This document shows positions 34,279 to 42,703 of a stretch of 64,000 bases of DNA, piece after piece; positions within the stretch are counted from its first letter, which is position 1, and the number at the start of each line of letters is the position of its first letter. The notes under the pieces were generated by a model, which was not told the origin of the DNA, did no database searches, and was given only the letters and a program-made list of their open reading frames with translations. The position numbers and the translations under genes were made by a program. Source of the stretch: Muribaculaceae bacterium (GTDB lineage: Bacteria > Bacteroidota > Bacteroidia > Bacteroidales > Muribaculaceae); NCBI GenBank assembly GCA_022510385.1, contig JAFLTQ010000001.1:152955-216954 (forward strand), given 5' to 3'.

Positions 34279-35424
34279 ATGAAATATATGCTTGTGGCCG
34301 GGGAGGCATCCGGAGATTTACATGCCTCAAATGTCATAGAATCCATTAAAAAACTCGATTCTCAGGCCGCTTTTCGATTTATCGGGGGAGATTCGATGGA
34401 GAAGGCTTCAAGGAAATCACCTGATATACATATAAATCAACTTAATGTAATGGGGTTTTCCGAGGTAATTCGCCGGTTGCCCACAATCCTTGCAAATCTC
34501 AAGAAAGCAAAAAAAATTGTCAGGGAGTTCCGTCCTGATGTCTTGATACTGGTGGATTATCCCGGATTTAACCTGAAGCTGGCCAAATATGCCCATAAAC
34601 TTGGAGTGAGGGTGGATTATTTCATCTCCCCTAAAATCTGGGCATGGAAAGAATGGAGAGTCAAAGATATAAAGAAATACGTCGACCATCTTTATTCCAT
34701 TTTGCCATTTGAAGAGAATTTCTATGCAAAACATGGGTACAAAGTGAAATATGTCGGTAACCCATCTGTGCAGGAAATTGATTATGCTTTAGGTCATTTG
34801 CCTCCCAAGAATCATTTTATGGAGCGTCAGGGTTTTCTAGATAGAGAAAAGCCTATGATTGCCTTATTGCCGGGAAGCCGTAAAGGAGAAATCCGGAATA
34901 ATCTCCCCATCATGATAGAGGCGGCAAAAAGATTCCCGGAATTTCAATTTGCGGTGGCAGCCGCACCCTCTATACCGGAAAAATTCTATCGGGAGATAGC
35001 TCAAGACCCGGGGTTGCAAGTGGTGTTTGGAGCGACTCCAACTCTTTTGAAATATTCTGCAGCAGCATTAGTCACTTCAGGCACAGCTACTCTGGAAACA
35101 GCTCTTATAGGGACGCCGCAAGTTGTCTGCTATCGGGCCAATGGCGTGAAACTCTCCTACAAGCTAATGGAGAAACTGTTGAAGGTCAAGTATGTTTCCT
35201 TGCCCAACCTGATAATGAATAATGCGATTGTTCCTGAGTTGCTCGTGCATAATTGCACCGTAGAGCGAGTCAGTAGAGAATTGTCACCATTGCTCCAACA
35301 TTCCCCTAAGCGAGAATGGCAAATCACCGGTTACCGGAATATGCGACGACGCCTTGGTAACAGTGTCGCCTCAGACTATGTTGCCGAATTGATTGTTGAT
35401 AGTTTGAAAAGGACCGGTCGATAG
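34279..35424 (+). CDS. lpxB: Lipid-A-disaccharide synthase
   Basis: LpxB joins UDP-2,3-diacylglucosamine to lipid X to form the lipid A disaccharide, at the inner face of the cytoplasmic membrane. The 381-residue protein has the GT19 start LVAGEASGDLHASNVI, the central SPKIWAWKEWRVKDIKKYVD segment and LLPGSRKGEIRNNLP. A late SGTATLETALIGTPQVVCYR donor-binding region follows. Length and motif order are normal. It is divergent from the beta-helix lipoprotein with 73 bp between. Confidence 0.95.
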   Translation: MKYMLVAGEASGDLHASNVIESIKKLDSQAAFRFIGGDSMEKASRKSPDIHINQLNVMGFSEVIRRLPTILANLKKAKKIVREFRPDVLILVDYPGFNLKLAKYAHKLGVRVDYFISPKIWAWKEWRVKDIKKYVDHLYSILPFEENFYAKHGYKVKYVGNPSVQEIDYALGHLPPKNHFMERQGFLDREKPMIALLPGSRKGEIRNNLPIMIEAAKRFPEFQFAVAAAPSIPEKFYREIAQDPGLQVVFGATPTLLKYSAAALVTSGTATLETALIGTPQVVCYRANGVKLSYKLMEKLLKVKYVSLPNLIMNNAIVPELLVHNCTVERVSRELSPLLQHSPKREWQITGYRNMRRRLGNSVASDYVAELIVDSLKRTGR

Positions 35425-35445
35425 TTCATATGCAGACCAACCTGA

Positions 35446-35466
35446 TCAAGAAAAATAGATTCTTGA
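35446..35466. terminator. Hairpin between convergent genes
   Basis: TCAAGAA (35446-35452) and TTCTTGA (35460-35466) form a perfect 7-bp stem with a 7-nt loop in the 44-bp gap between lpxB and the convergent phosphatase-fold gene. The T-tract is short, so this is only a weak bidirectional terminator candidate. Confidence 0.4.
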
Positions 35467-35468
35467 AT

Positions 35469-36311
35469 TTACATGTTTCCCGGCAGTTCTTCTTCCGAGA
35501 CGTTAAAATTAATCAGATAACGCATCAAGTCAGACGGTTCTTTCAAAAACCCTGACATCAGCCGGCAGTTAATTTCAGTGAAACTATTGTCGGAATCACC
35601 CTCCCAGTCGTGGTTGTTGAAATAGAGGGCCAAAGGAAGCTCCATAGGCAAAGGTCGTCTATGATGCCATGTGGTGACGAGATCTGTCGTAACTGCCATA
35701 TTTATCATTAGTTCCGACTTCCAGATAAAATCAGCCACCGGTCCCACAAGGTGTCGGTCGATTAATTCCAATGCCTTAACTTTGCCATCGTAATCACCCT
35801 TAAGAGTGGCTTTTAGTGGAGAGTCTACATAGACAAAGACAAACTCCTCTTTCATAATATTTTCTGTGGTCAATCCGGCCATAGCTCCCAATATTTCGGC
35901 ATCGGATGATCCGGGGGTAAAAATGTCGAGCGGTTTAAGGAGTGCTAATTTGGATGCACCTCTCACCCAGGCGGAGGGAGTCACACAGACTCCATGCGCT
36001 GAAAAGCCGGGAATCACGAAGGGTCTTACAGAAGTAAGTCCTGAGAAACTCATGGAATTGTCAAGTCCTAATTCCATGAGTGTCGCAACATCGGGTTCTC
36101 CTTTTTGAAGATCATAACCCAAAAGCGATAGAAGTGCATTTATATGGTTCAAGCTGACACTTTCATTCATAGGGGGGAGAGATGTAAAGACACCTCGTTG
36201 TGAGAGCAGGTCCAAAGACGGGATATGAGAAACCATTAGAGGAGTTTCTTTCCCTGTGCGCGGGTCGACTGTGTCGGCTGCTCCTGCTATAACTATCAAT
36301 ATTGTCTTCAT
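35469..36311 (-). CDS. ApgM-like alkaline-phosphatase-superfamily protein, probably inactive
   Basis: The 280-residue protein resembles cofactor-independent phosphoglycerate mutase of the ApgM type: N-terminal strand then a GKETPL segment, NALLSLLGYD, and a late TTDLVTT...LPLALYF region. The key residues look altered. The usual DG metal ligand in the first loop reads AGAAD. The nucleophile Ser and the Asp beside it, before the LSLLGYD motif, align with His and Ile, and the DH pair of the C-terminal metal site reads DL. It is also about 120 residues shorter than ApgM. I infer loss of mutase activity or a changed function. Alignment was by eye. Confidence 0.6.
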   Translation of the reverse strand: MKTILIVIAGAADTVDPRTGKETPLMVSHIPSLDLLSQRGVFTSLPPMNESVSLNHINALLSLLGYDLQKGEPDVATLMELGLDNSMSFSGLTSVRPFVIPGFSAHGVCVTPSAWVRGASKLALLKPLDIFTPGSSDAEILGAMAGLTTENIMKEEFVFVYVDSPLKATLKGDYDGKVKALELIDRHLVGPVADFIWKSELMINMAVTTDLVTTWHHRRPLPMELPLALYFNNHDWEGDSDNSFTEINCRLMSGFLKEPSDLMRYLINFNVSEEELPGNM

Positions 36312-36378
36312 CTTTCCTTATTTGATAACTTTAAAAAGTTGTAGAGTGCAAAATTAAGCAAAAACAAATAAAATTTAT

Positions 36379-36386
36379 TAATTTTG
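36379..36386 (+). promoter_or_regulatory. -7 box of the SLBB-Wzz operon
   Basis: TAATTTTG matches TAnnTTTG, 109 bp before the SLBB gene. No -33 TTG was found. A structured leader follows. Confidence 0.5.
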
Positions 36387-36414
36387 CGATTAGATGCCTG
36401 TTTTATGGCAAATC

Positions 36415-36461
36415 TGCCTCCTCTTTTTTCTAAAAAAGAGAGCAATAGAATATTAGAGGCA
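36415..36461 (+). promoter_or_regulatory. Nested hairpin in the exopolysaccharide-export leader
   Basis: CTCTTTTTT (36421-36429) and AAAAAAGAG (36432-36440) are perfect inverted copies. They are enclosed by TGCCTC (36415-36420) and GAGGCA (36456-36461). The nested stem lies between the -7 box and the SLBB ATG. It may control transcript elongation or translation. Confidence 0.45.
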
Positions 36462-36495
36462 ATCTACCCATGGAATCTACATAAAAAAGTACTTT

Positions 36496-39036
36496 ATGAA
36501 GAGGAGAAATATAATTGTTGTTATGCTTCTGGCCTTAGTGTCAATATGCGGATGGTCAATGACCGACCAACAGGTTATTGCATATATCAAGCAACAGGCG
36601 GCGCAAGGAAAAACTCAGGAACAGATTGGCAAGGAACTGCTTGCTAAAGGCGTAACTCCCGAACAAGCGCAAAGAATCAAGGCACAATATGAGGCACAAC
36701 AAGAAACAGAAGGGGTAAATCCGGCTGCTTCAGCTACATCCTCCCGCTCAAGATCTGTTTCTTCTAATAATAAGGCCGTTTCAAAAAAGAATGCCAAGAC
36801 AACGTCCAAATCTACATCTAAATCTACATCTAAAACCGGGACTTCCGGCAGAACTTCCCGACAAGGAACATCAGAAACAGAACTTAATTCTGAAGAGCCG
36901 GATCTTTTTGCAAGCTCTTTAGATGAAATGCTTTGGCTTAACGAGGAGGAAATGACCGATACTATCCCTGAAAAGATTATTTTCGGTCACGACATCTTCA
37001 ACACAAATGAACTGACATTTGAACCAAATGTAAATGTGGGGACGCCTCAAAATTATAAACTTGGTCCCGGTGATGAAGTCATCATTGATATATGGGGGGC
37101 CAATGAGGAACATTTGCGACAGATTATCTCTCCCGAGGGGAGCATAATGGTGGAACAACTGGGTCCGGTTTATCTCAACGGGATGAACATAAAGGAGGCA
37201 AACAATCATATAAAGAATGCTTTTGCCAGAAAATATTCCGGCATGAATGATTCAGAAACCGACATTTCCTTAACCTTGGGAGAGACGAGATCGGTTATTA
37301 TTAACGTGATGGGAGAGGTAGAAACCCCCGGTACATTCCTTGTATCGCCATTTTCATCGGTCTTTAATGCTCTTTATCTTGCAGGAGGCATCAATGATAT
37401 CGGTTCCCTCCGAAATATCCAGGTGTTGAGGAATGGCCGCAAAGTTGCCGGCGTGGATATTTATGATTTCATAATGAACGGGAAATCGGATGGAAACATC
37501 ACGCTGCAAGAGGGAGATGTGGTGATAGTGCCACCCTACGAACAGCTTGTAAATGTCACGGGAAATGTCAAGCGTCCGATGTATTATGAAATGCTTCCCT
37601 CGGAGACAGTGGCAACATTGATAGATTATGCAGGGGGGTTCACCGGAGATGCTTATTCCGGAATGGTGAGATTGGAGAGGTTCAACGACTTTGAGAACGA
37701 GCTTTACAATATAGAGAAGAACGACTTTAATACCTATCATTTGCAGGATGGCGATATAGTTACGATTGGCACAGTAATAGATCGCTATTCAAATCGGGTT
37801 GAACTTCAGGGCTCAGTGATGCGTCCCGGAATGTATGCTTTGGGCCCGAATGTTCAAACAGTCGGCGAGCTCCTTGCAGTGGCCGACGGCCTTAAAGAGG
37901 ATGCATATACAGGAAGGGCTCTTCTATATCGTGAGGGTCCGGAACTTCAATTGCAAGTGCTTGCTATTGACCTAAGTGATATACTCACCGGAAGAGCGCC
38001 TGACATAGAATTGAAGAAGAATGATATTCTCGTTGTCTCGAGTATCGAGGAGATAATCGATCGTGGCGTTTTGACAATAGAGGGGCAGGTGGCTTTCCCG
38101 GGTGAATACCCTTATGCAGAAAATACCATTCTTGAAGATTTGATATTGGAGGCCGGAGGTTTGCTCGAGGGTGCATCAACGGCGCGCGTTGACATAGCAA
38201 GGCGTATAGTTGACCCTGCAGCCACTGAGCAGACTGAGCAGCTTGCCAAGATCTATTCAGTATCAATCGACCAGTCTTTGAAGGTTGGCTCGGGTGTCAA
38301 TTTCATGTTACAACCCTATGATGTTGTTCATGTAAGGCAGAGTCCCGGATATGAACCTCAAGCATCCGTTAGTGTAAATGGGGAAGTGCTTTTTGCCGGT
38401 GATTATGTTCTGGAGAAACGTAATGAGCGTGTTTCCGACCTCATCAGAAGAGCCGGAGGAGTTCTCGATGCAGCATATGTAAAGGGAGCACATTTAGAGA
38501 GAAAACTTTCTGAAGATGAATATGAATCGCGCAAAGAGACTCTTCGTCTTGCCATGGCACAAAGTCAGCAAGGTGGTGGAGATTCAATCGCTCTCAGTAA
38601 GATAGAGGTTGCTGACACCTACAACGTTGGTATTGATTTGGAGAAAGCTCTTAAGAACCCCGGGAGTCATTATGACCTCGTATTGGTTGAAGGCGACAAG
38701 CTTTATATCCCTCAACTTCAGAGCACGGTCAAGATTTCAGGAGATGTGATGTTTCCCAATTCAGTGGTGTATGAACCGGGTAAGAAACTTTCCTACTATA
38801 TAGAACAAGCCGGAGGATATGGCGAGAGAGCAAAAAAAGGAAAGGCTTTTATAGTTTATTTGAATGGGACTGTCGCGAAGGCCAAGCGAAGTTCCATCAT
38901 TGAACCGGGATGTCAGATAATCGTTCCCTCTAAGGCAGCCAACTCCGGAGTCAACTGGACCCAAGTCATGGCCTTGGCAAGCAGTTTCACCTCTGTTGCG
39001 ACCCTGGCAGCCACTATCTTAAATATTTTCAGATAA
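36496..39036 (+). CDS. SLBB-domain polysaccharide export protein (Wza-like)
   Basis: The 846-residue protein has a signal peptide (about 1-21), a helical region (about 22-65) and a Ser/Thr/Lys-rich linker (about 75-125) with a short SKST repeat encoded by a 12-bp DNA repeat near 36808. A poly-export domain (YKLGPGDEVIIDIWG, about 188) follows, then a series of about six SLBB/Cap-type beta-grasp modules, each marked by a phrase like GEVETPGTF or GSVMRPGMY. A C-terminal helix lies at about 820-840. Such proteins form the outer-membrane and periplasmic channel for exported polysaccharide. No lipobox is seen. The downstream gene, 7 bp away, is the matching chain-length regulator. Confidence 0.92.
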   Translation: MKRRNIIVVMLLALVSICGWSMTDQQVIAYIKQQAAQGKTQEQIGKELLAKGVTPEQAQRIKAQYEAQQETEGVNPAASATSSRSRSVSSNNKAVSKKNAKTTSKSTSKSTSKTGTSGRTSRQGTSETELNSEEPDLFASSLDEMLWLNEEEMTDTIPEKIIFGHDIFNTNELTFEPNVNVGTPQNYKLGPGDEVIIDIWGANEEHLRQIISPEGSIMVEQLGPVYLNGMNIKEANNHIKNAFARKYSGMNDSETDISLTLGETRSVIINVMGEVETPGTFLVSPFSSVFNALYLAGGINDIGSLRNIQVLRNGRKVAGVDIYDFIMNGKSDGNITLQEGDVVIVPPYEQLVNVTGNVKRPMYYEMLPSETVATLIDYAGGFTGDAYSGMVRLERFNDFENELYNIEKNDFNTYHLQDGDIVTIGTVIDRYSNRVELQGSVMRPGMYALGPNVQTVGELLAVADGLKEDAYTGRALLYREGPELQLQVLAIDLSDILTGRAPDIELKKNDILVVSSIEEIIDRGVLTIEGQVAFPGEYPYAENTILEDLILEAGGLLEGASTARVDIARRIVDPAATEQTEQLAKIYSVSIDQSLKVGSGVNFMLQPYDVVHVRQSPGYEPQASVSVNGEVLFAGDYVLEKRNERVSDLIRRAGGVLDAAYVKGAHLERKLSEDEYESRKETLRLAMAQSQQGGGDSIALSKIEVADTYNVGIDLEKALKNPGSHYDLVLVEGDKLYIPQLQSTVKISGDVMFPNSVVYEPGKKLSYYIEQAGGYGERAKKGKAFIVYLNGTVAKAKRSSIIEPGCQIIVPSKAANSGVNWTQVMALASSFTSVATLAATILNIFR

Positions 39037-39043
39037 TTTTCTC

Positions 39044-40204
39044 ATGGCAGACGATAATAAACTCGACAACGTAAACAAAGATCCGGAAGAAAACTTGAAG
39101 GCTGAGCCGGAAGAAAAGGAAATCGACCTTCTTGAACTCGCCTATAAGCTTTGGGAGCAACGAAAGGTGTTGTTGATATGGATGATGTGGGGAGTTCTTG
39201 CCGGACTCATCATTGCTTTCAGTATCCCCAAGGAATTTTCCACTTCCGTGAAGTTGGCTCCGGAGTCAAAGTCGGCGCGGCCTAATATCTCCGGAGGGCT
39301 CGGGGCTTTAGCATCCATGGCCGGCATATCAGGAGCCGGAAACACAAGCCCGGATGCAGTCTATCCGACTCTTTATCCCGATATCGTCGAGTCTGTCCCT
39401 TTTGCTACAAGTCTGTTTGATGTCCCGGTGACCGACAAGGAGGGGAAAACCTACACTGTCAAAGAATATCTTTTGGAAGAAACAAGAAGTCCCTGGTGGA
39501 GTTTTATTATGGGATTACCCGGTAAAACTATAGGTGCCGTGGTAGGCATTATCAAGGGCAATAAGGAGGAGGTAGATGAAAATCATGTGACTGATAATTT
39601 TAACCTCACTCCTGAAGAGAATAATCTGGTGATGCAACTTAGGAAACGTATCTCGGCAAATATAGATCAAAAAACAAGCGTGATAACCATAGAGGCTACT
39701 ATGCAAGATCCCATGGTGAGCGCCATCCTTGTCGACACTGTTGTAGATCGTCTGCGTGAATATGTTACCAACTATCGCACCAACAAAGCACGTCAGGATC
39801 TGGAATATGCCCAAAAACTTAATGACGAGGCTCGTCAGGAATATTTTAATGCTCAACAAAGATTGGCTGATTATATCGACCGAAATCAGAACCTGGCAAC
39901 CCGATCAGCGCAAGTGACTCAGGAACGACTTGAGAATGAATCGTCATTGGCTTTCAATCTCTACAACGAGACATCTTTACAAGTGCAGAGCGCCAAGTCT
40001 CGCGTGCAAGAAACAACTCCGGTTTATACCGAGATAACTCCGGCAACAGTTCCCATACGGGCCACATCACCCCGGAAAGGTCTTATAATCGGAGGTTGCG
40101 CATTTTTGGCCTTAGTTGCTTGTGCTGCCTGGATTCTTTTTGGAAGCCCTTTAGTAGATCAGTATAAGGCTAAAGCTAAAGAACTAAAAGAATCTCCAAA
40201 ATAG
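39044..40204 (+). CDS. Wzz-type polysaccharide chain-length determinant
   Basis: The 386-residue inner-membrane protein has an acidic N-terminal tail and a first transmembrane helix at about 45-65. A periplasmic region (about 66-340) follows, with a coiled stretch near 240-300. A Pro-containing motif (TVPIRATSPRKG) precedes a second helix at about 348-368. This is the Wzz/PCP fold, which sets the length of exported polysaccharide. There is no C-terminal tyrosine-kinase domain. No glycosyltransferase or flippase genes are adjacent, so the pair serves a polymer made elsewhere. A weak TAGGG/CCCTA hairpin sits at its 3' end, against the convergent GH105 gene. Confidence 0.9.
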   Translation: MADDNKLDNVNKDPEENLKAEPEEKEIDLLELAYKLWEQRKVLLIWMMWGVLAGLIIAFSIPKEFSTSVKLAPESKSARPNISGGLGALASMAGISGAGNTSPDAVYPTLYPDIVESVPFATSLFDVPVTDKEGKTYTVKEYLLEETRSPWWSFIMGLPGKTIGAVVGIIKGNKEEVDENHVTDNFNLTPEENNLVMQLRKRISANIDQKTSVITIEATMQDPMVSAILVDTVVDRLREYVTNYRTNKARQDLEYAQKLNDEARQEYFNAQQRLADYIDRNQNLATRSAQVTQERLENESSLAFNLYNETSLQVQSAKSRVQETTPVYTEITPATVPIRATSPRKGLIIGGCAFLALVACAAWILFGSPLVDQYKAKAKELKESPK

Positions 40205-40214
40205 TAGGGCAAGT

Positions 40215-41606
40215 TTAATCCCTATTTAATCTTTTTGTAGCCTTACCGTCACGAACTTCTATATAAAGACCCTTAGGGGTCTTTTCCAAACGCCGCCCTT
40301 GAAGATCAAATATCAATGGAGCGGTTAAAGCAGCGTTATCAGAAGAAAGAGACGGAATGGAAGCGGTGGTGTATTTCTCATATTCCAGGCTCGCCATTAT
40401 AAATGATCCTATCCCTTTCCCCTCGTTGGAGACTATGTTGACATCACTCCCGTCAAGGTAATAATCGGCTGAACCATTACGTTCGAGATTATAAAATGGA
40501 CCGAGACCCGCAGAGCGACATATATTATTGATATCTATCCCATCCGACTTTTCCGATATAAAAGTATCCAACAATCCCTCGTAAGCCTTTAATGCCGCAT
40601 ATCCAACTTTTGAAGAGTCGAGCAAACCAAGCCTCATCCCTTTAAATAATGCATATGTAAACATACTTGATGCTGAAGCTTCAAGATAGTTGTGGTTGCC
40701 CCTTTGGCTCACAAAGGAGTCATCATATTGAAGCAATTGATACCATACACCCGAATCTTCATCCTGCCAACGAAGTATGCCATCGGCCACTTGGTGAAAT
40801 ATCTCCTCTATGGCCACATAATCCGGATGTTGCTTAGGCATTAGGGCAAGCACGTCGACTAATGCAGCAGCATACCAACCCATACCTCGTCCCCAAAATT
40901 CACTGCTGCAACCCTTATAGGGGTCATTTTTATTAGCCCAAAATGAATTCATATCTCCGGGATTGGCACTCCATCCATGATAATTGAGCGATGTTTCTGG
41001 ATCGTAGGTATGCTCGTGGATAGTTCTGAACTGCAAAGCTATGTCACTCCATCCCTCATTATCGTCGGGAGCAAAAGTGGCAAGATATTCAGCATAAAAG
41101 GCCGCTCCCATGTATAATCCGTCGAGCCACATCTGATAAGGATATGAGTCCTTATGAATGAATCCATCTTTCCCCTCATTGAGGGTAATGCGAGTGTAGT
41201 CATAACGGAGATAGTGATAAAGATATTCAGCAGCACCCTGATAACGCTCGGCTTCCTCTTTGTTATCCAACACTTCCTGTGTATACAAATCTATCAACAC
41301 CTTTCCGGATGCAATATTGTCGAGACTCCCTTTCTTGAAGTTATAGAATTTGCCCTCTTCATCGATTGCATTGTCAGCGTAGGTCTTACACCATTCATAC
41401 CCCTCTCCCGAAAGCTCATCTTCAGGATATTGTTGGCAATACATTAGTATGGTCTTAGCCACCAGCCCACTAACGTAATCCCATGGTTTTTCTGCTGACC
41501 ACTCCCGGCCGTGTGACTCTATCATTAAGGCGGAATAATTCGGAGTTTCTCCGGCCATTTTCAAACCGGCAAGAACCAAGAACAAGAATAATATTTTTTT
41601 CCTCAT
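40215..41606 (-). CDS. GH105/GH88 unsaturated uronyl hydrolase
   Basis: The 463-residue secreted protein has a signal peptide (MRKKILFLFLVLAGL) and the alpha/alpha-barrel motifs of unsaturated rhamnogalacturonyl or glucuronyl hydrolases: DSYPYQMWLDGLYMGAAFYAEY and WGRGMGWYAAALVDVL, which hold the acidic catalytic residues. These enzymes remove the unsaturated sugar left by polysaccharide lyases through hydration of the double bond. The C-terminus, DLQGRRLEKTPKGLYI and a basic tail, resembles the short sorting domain of type IX-secreted Bacteroidota proteins. The ATG at 41606 was chosen over 41630 because it begins the signal peptide. No lyase or SusCD pair is nearby. Confidence 0.88.
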   Translation of the reverse strand: MRKKILFLFLVLAGLKMAGETPNYSALMIESHGREWSAEKPWDYVSGLVAKTILMYCQQYPEDELSGEGYEWCKTYADNAIDEEGKFYNFKKGSLDNIASGKVLIDLYTQEVLDNKEEAERYQGAAEYLYHYLRYDYTRITLNEGKDGFIHKDSYPYQMWLDGLYMGAAFYAEYLATFAPDDNEGWSDIALQFRTIHEHTYDPETSLNYHGWSANPGDMNSFWANKNDPYKGCSSEFWGRGMGWYAAALVDVLALMPKQHPDYVAIEEIFHQVADGILRWQDEDSGVWYQLLQYDDSFVSQRGNHNYLEASASSMFTYALFKGMRLGLLDSSKVGYAALKAYEGLLDTFISEKSDGIDINNICRSAGLGPFYNLERNGSADYYLDGSDVNIVSNEGKGIGSFIMASLEYEKYTTASIPSLSSDNAALTAPLIFDLQGRRLEKTPKGLYIEVRDGKATKRLNRD

Positions 41607-41668
41607 AACTCCAAAGCCTTGTTTTATCATACTATACTGCGAGCCACGTCTGATTCGTCGATTTTAGT

Positions 41669-42685
41669 TTATTCTTTCACTTCCCATGTTTCATGTGTTT
41701 TGAGAATCATATCCTGCAGATTCACAAAACCTTTTTTCCCTTTTATTTCTGCTACTTGATTCTCCACCTCCGTTTCGTAGGTGAGACCCTCAACGTCTCT
41801 GATCACTCCGATTGCTAACGGAAGATTAAGACCATCCATTAATGCCAGTTCTCTGTGTAAAGTGTCGTCAACACAATGAGGATCATGCACAAGAACATCA
41901 TCCAGTGTAAAGCCGTCCTCTCCTATTGTCACGACTTTGAGAGCAAAACCATCTTGCACCAGACCTTTGTTCCTTTCTTTGCCAAAAATCATTTTCTCAC
42001 CTTCCACGAGATGTATCACATGGTCGTCACGCGTTTCCTTGTCAGTGAAGAGTGTATGAATACCATGATTGAATATCACACAATTCTGAAGTATTTCAAC
42101 TACTGCCGCCCCTTTATGCTTTGCTGCCGCAACCATAATTTCCTTTGTCGTGTCAAGAGATACGTCCAATCCCCTGGCAAAGAATTTTCCCCGGCAACCA
42201 AATACAAGCTCAGCAGGGATAAATGGATCTTCTGTAGTGCCATAAGGAGATGATTTCGACACAAAACCTCTGTCGGAAGTAGGTGAATACTGCCCTTTTG
42301 TCAGACCGTAGATTTTATTGTTGAAGAGAAGGATATTGATATCCACGTTTCTTCTTAATGCATGGATAAAGTGATTGCCTCCGATTGCAAGGCCGTCGCC
42401 GTCACCCGAAACCTGCCACACGGTAAGATCCGGACGAGCGGTCTTGAGGCCCGTAGCGATGGCGGCTGCCCTACCATGAATTGTGTGCATGCCATATGTA
42501 TTCATATAATATGGCAACCGTGAAGAGCATCCGATTCCCGAAATCACTGCTGTGTCTTTCGGAGATATTCCGATTTCTGCCATTGCCTTGTGAAGTGTGT
42601 TCAGTATGGCATGGTCTCCACAACCGGGACACCATCTCGCCCCTTGTTCGTTCTTAAAATTTGTGGCTGTATATGTTGTTGACAT
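41669..42685 (-). CDS. korB: 2-oxoacid:ferredoxin oxidoreductase, beta subunit
   Basis: The 338-residue subunit binds thiamine diphosphate. Visible motifs are WCPGCGDH (about 18-25), the GDGDGLAIGGNHF thiamine motif (about 94-106) and the completing LFNNKIYGLTKGQYSPT segment. With the alpha subunit it oxidatively decarboxylates 2-oxoglutarate or another 2-oxoacid to the acyl-CoA, passing electrons to ferredoxin; the reaction is reversible. It follows the alpha gene by 18 bp on the same transcript. The specific substrate is inferred from the two-subunit layout, not proved. Confidence 0.92.
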   Translation of the reverse strand: MSTTYTATNFKNEQGARWCPGCGDHAILNTLHKAMAEIGISPKDTAVISGIGCSSRLPYYMNTYGMHTIHGRAAAIATGLKTARPDLTVWQVSGDGDGLAIGGNHFIHALRRNVDINILLFNNKIYGLTKGQYSPTSDRGFVSKSSPYGTTEDPFIPAELVFGCRGKFFARGLDVSLDTTKEIMVAAAKHKGAAVVEILQNCVIFNHGIHTLFTDKETRDDHVIHLVEGEKMIFGKERNKGLVQDGFALKVVTIGEDGFTLDDVLVHDPHCVDDTLHRELALMDGLNLPLAIGVIRDVEGLTYETEVENQVAEIKGKKGFVNLQDMILKTHETWEVKE

Positions 42686-42703
42686 AATTTGCTTCTATTC
42701 TGA

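Noticed and set aside
32757..34346. Longer form of the beta-helix lipoprotein starting at 34346
   Set aside because: It would run into the lpxB coding region and place 47 polar residues ahead of the lipoprotein signal.
36384..36647. 87-codon frame before and into the SLBB gene
   Set aside because: It is out of frame with the SLBB signal peptide and has no membrane or domain character. The region is better explained as a structured leader.
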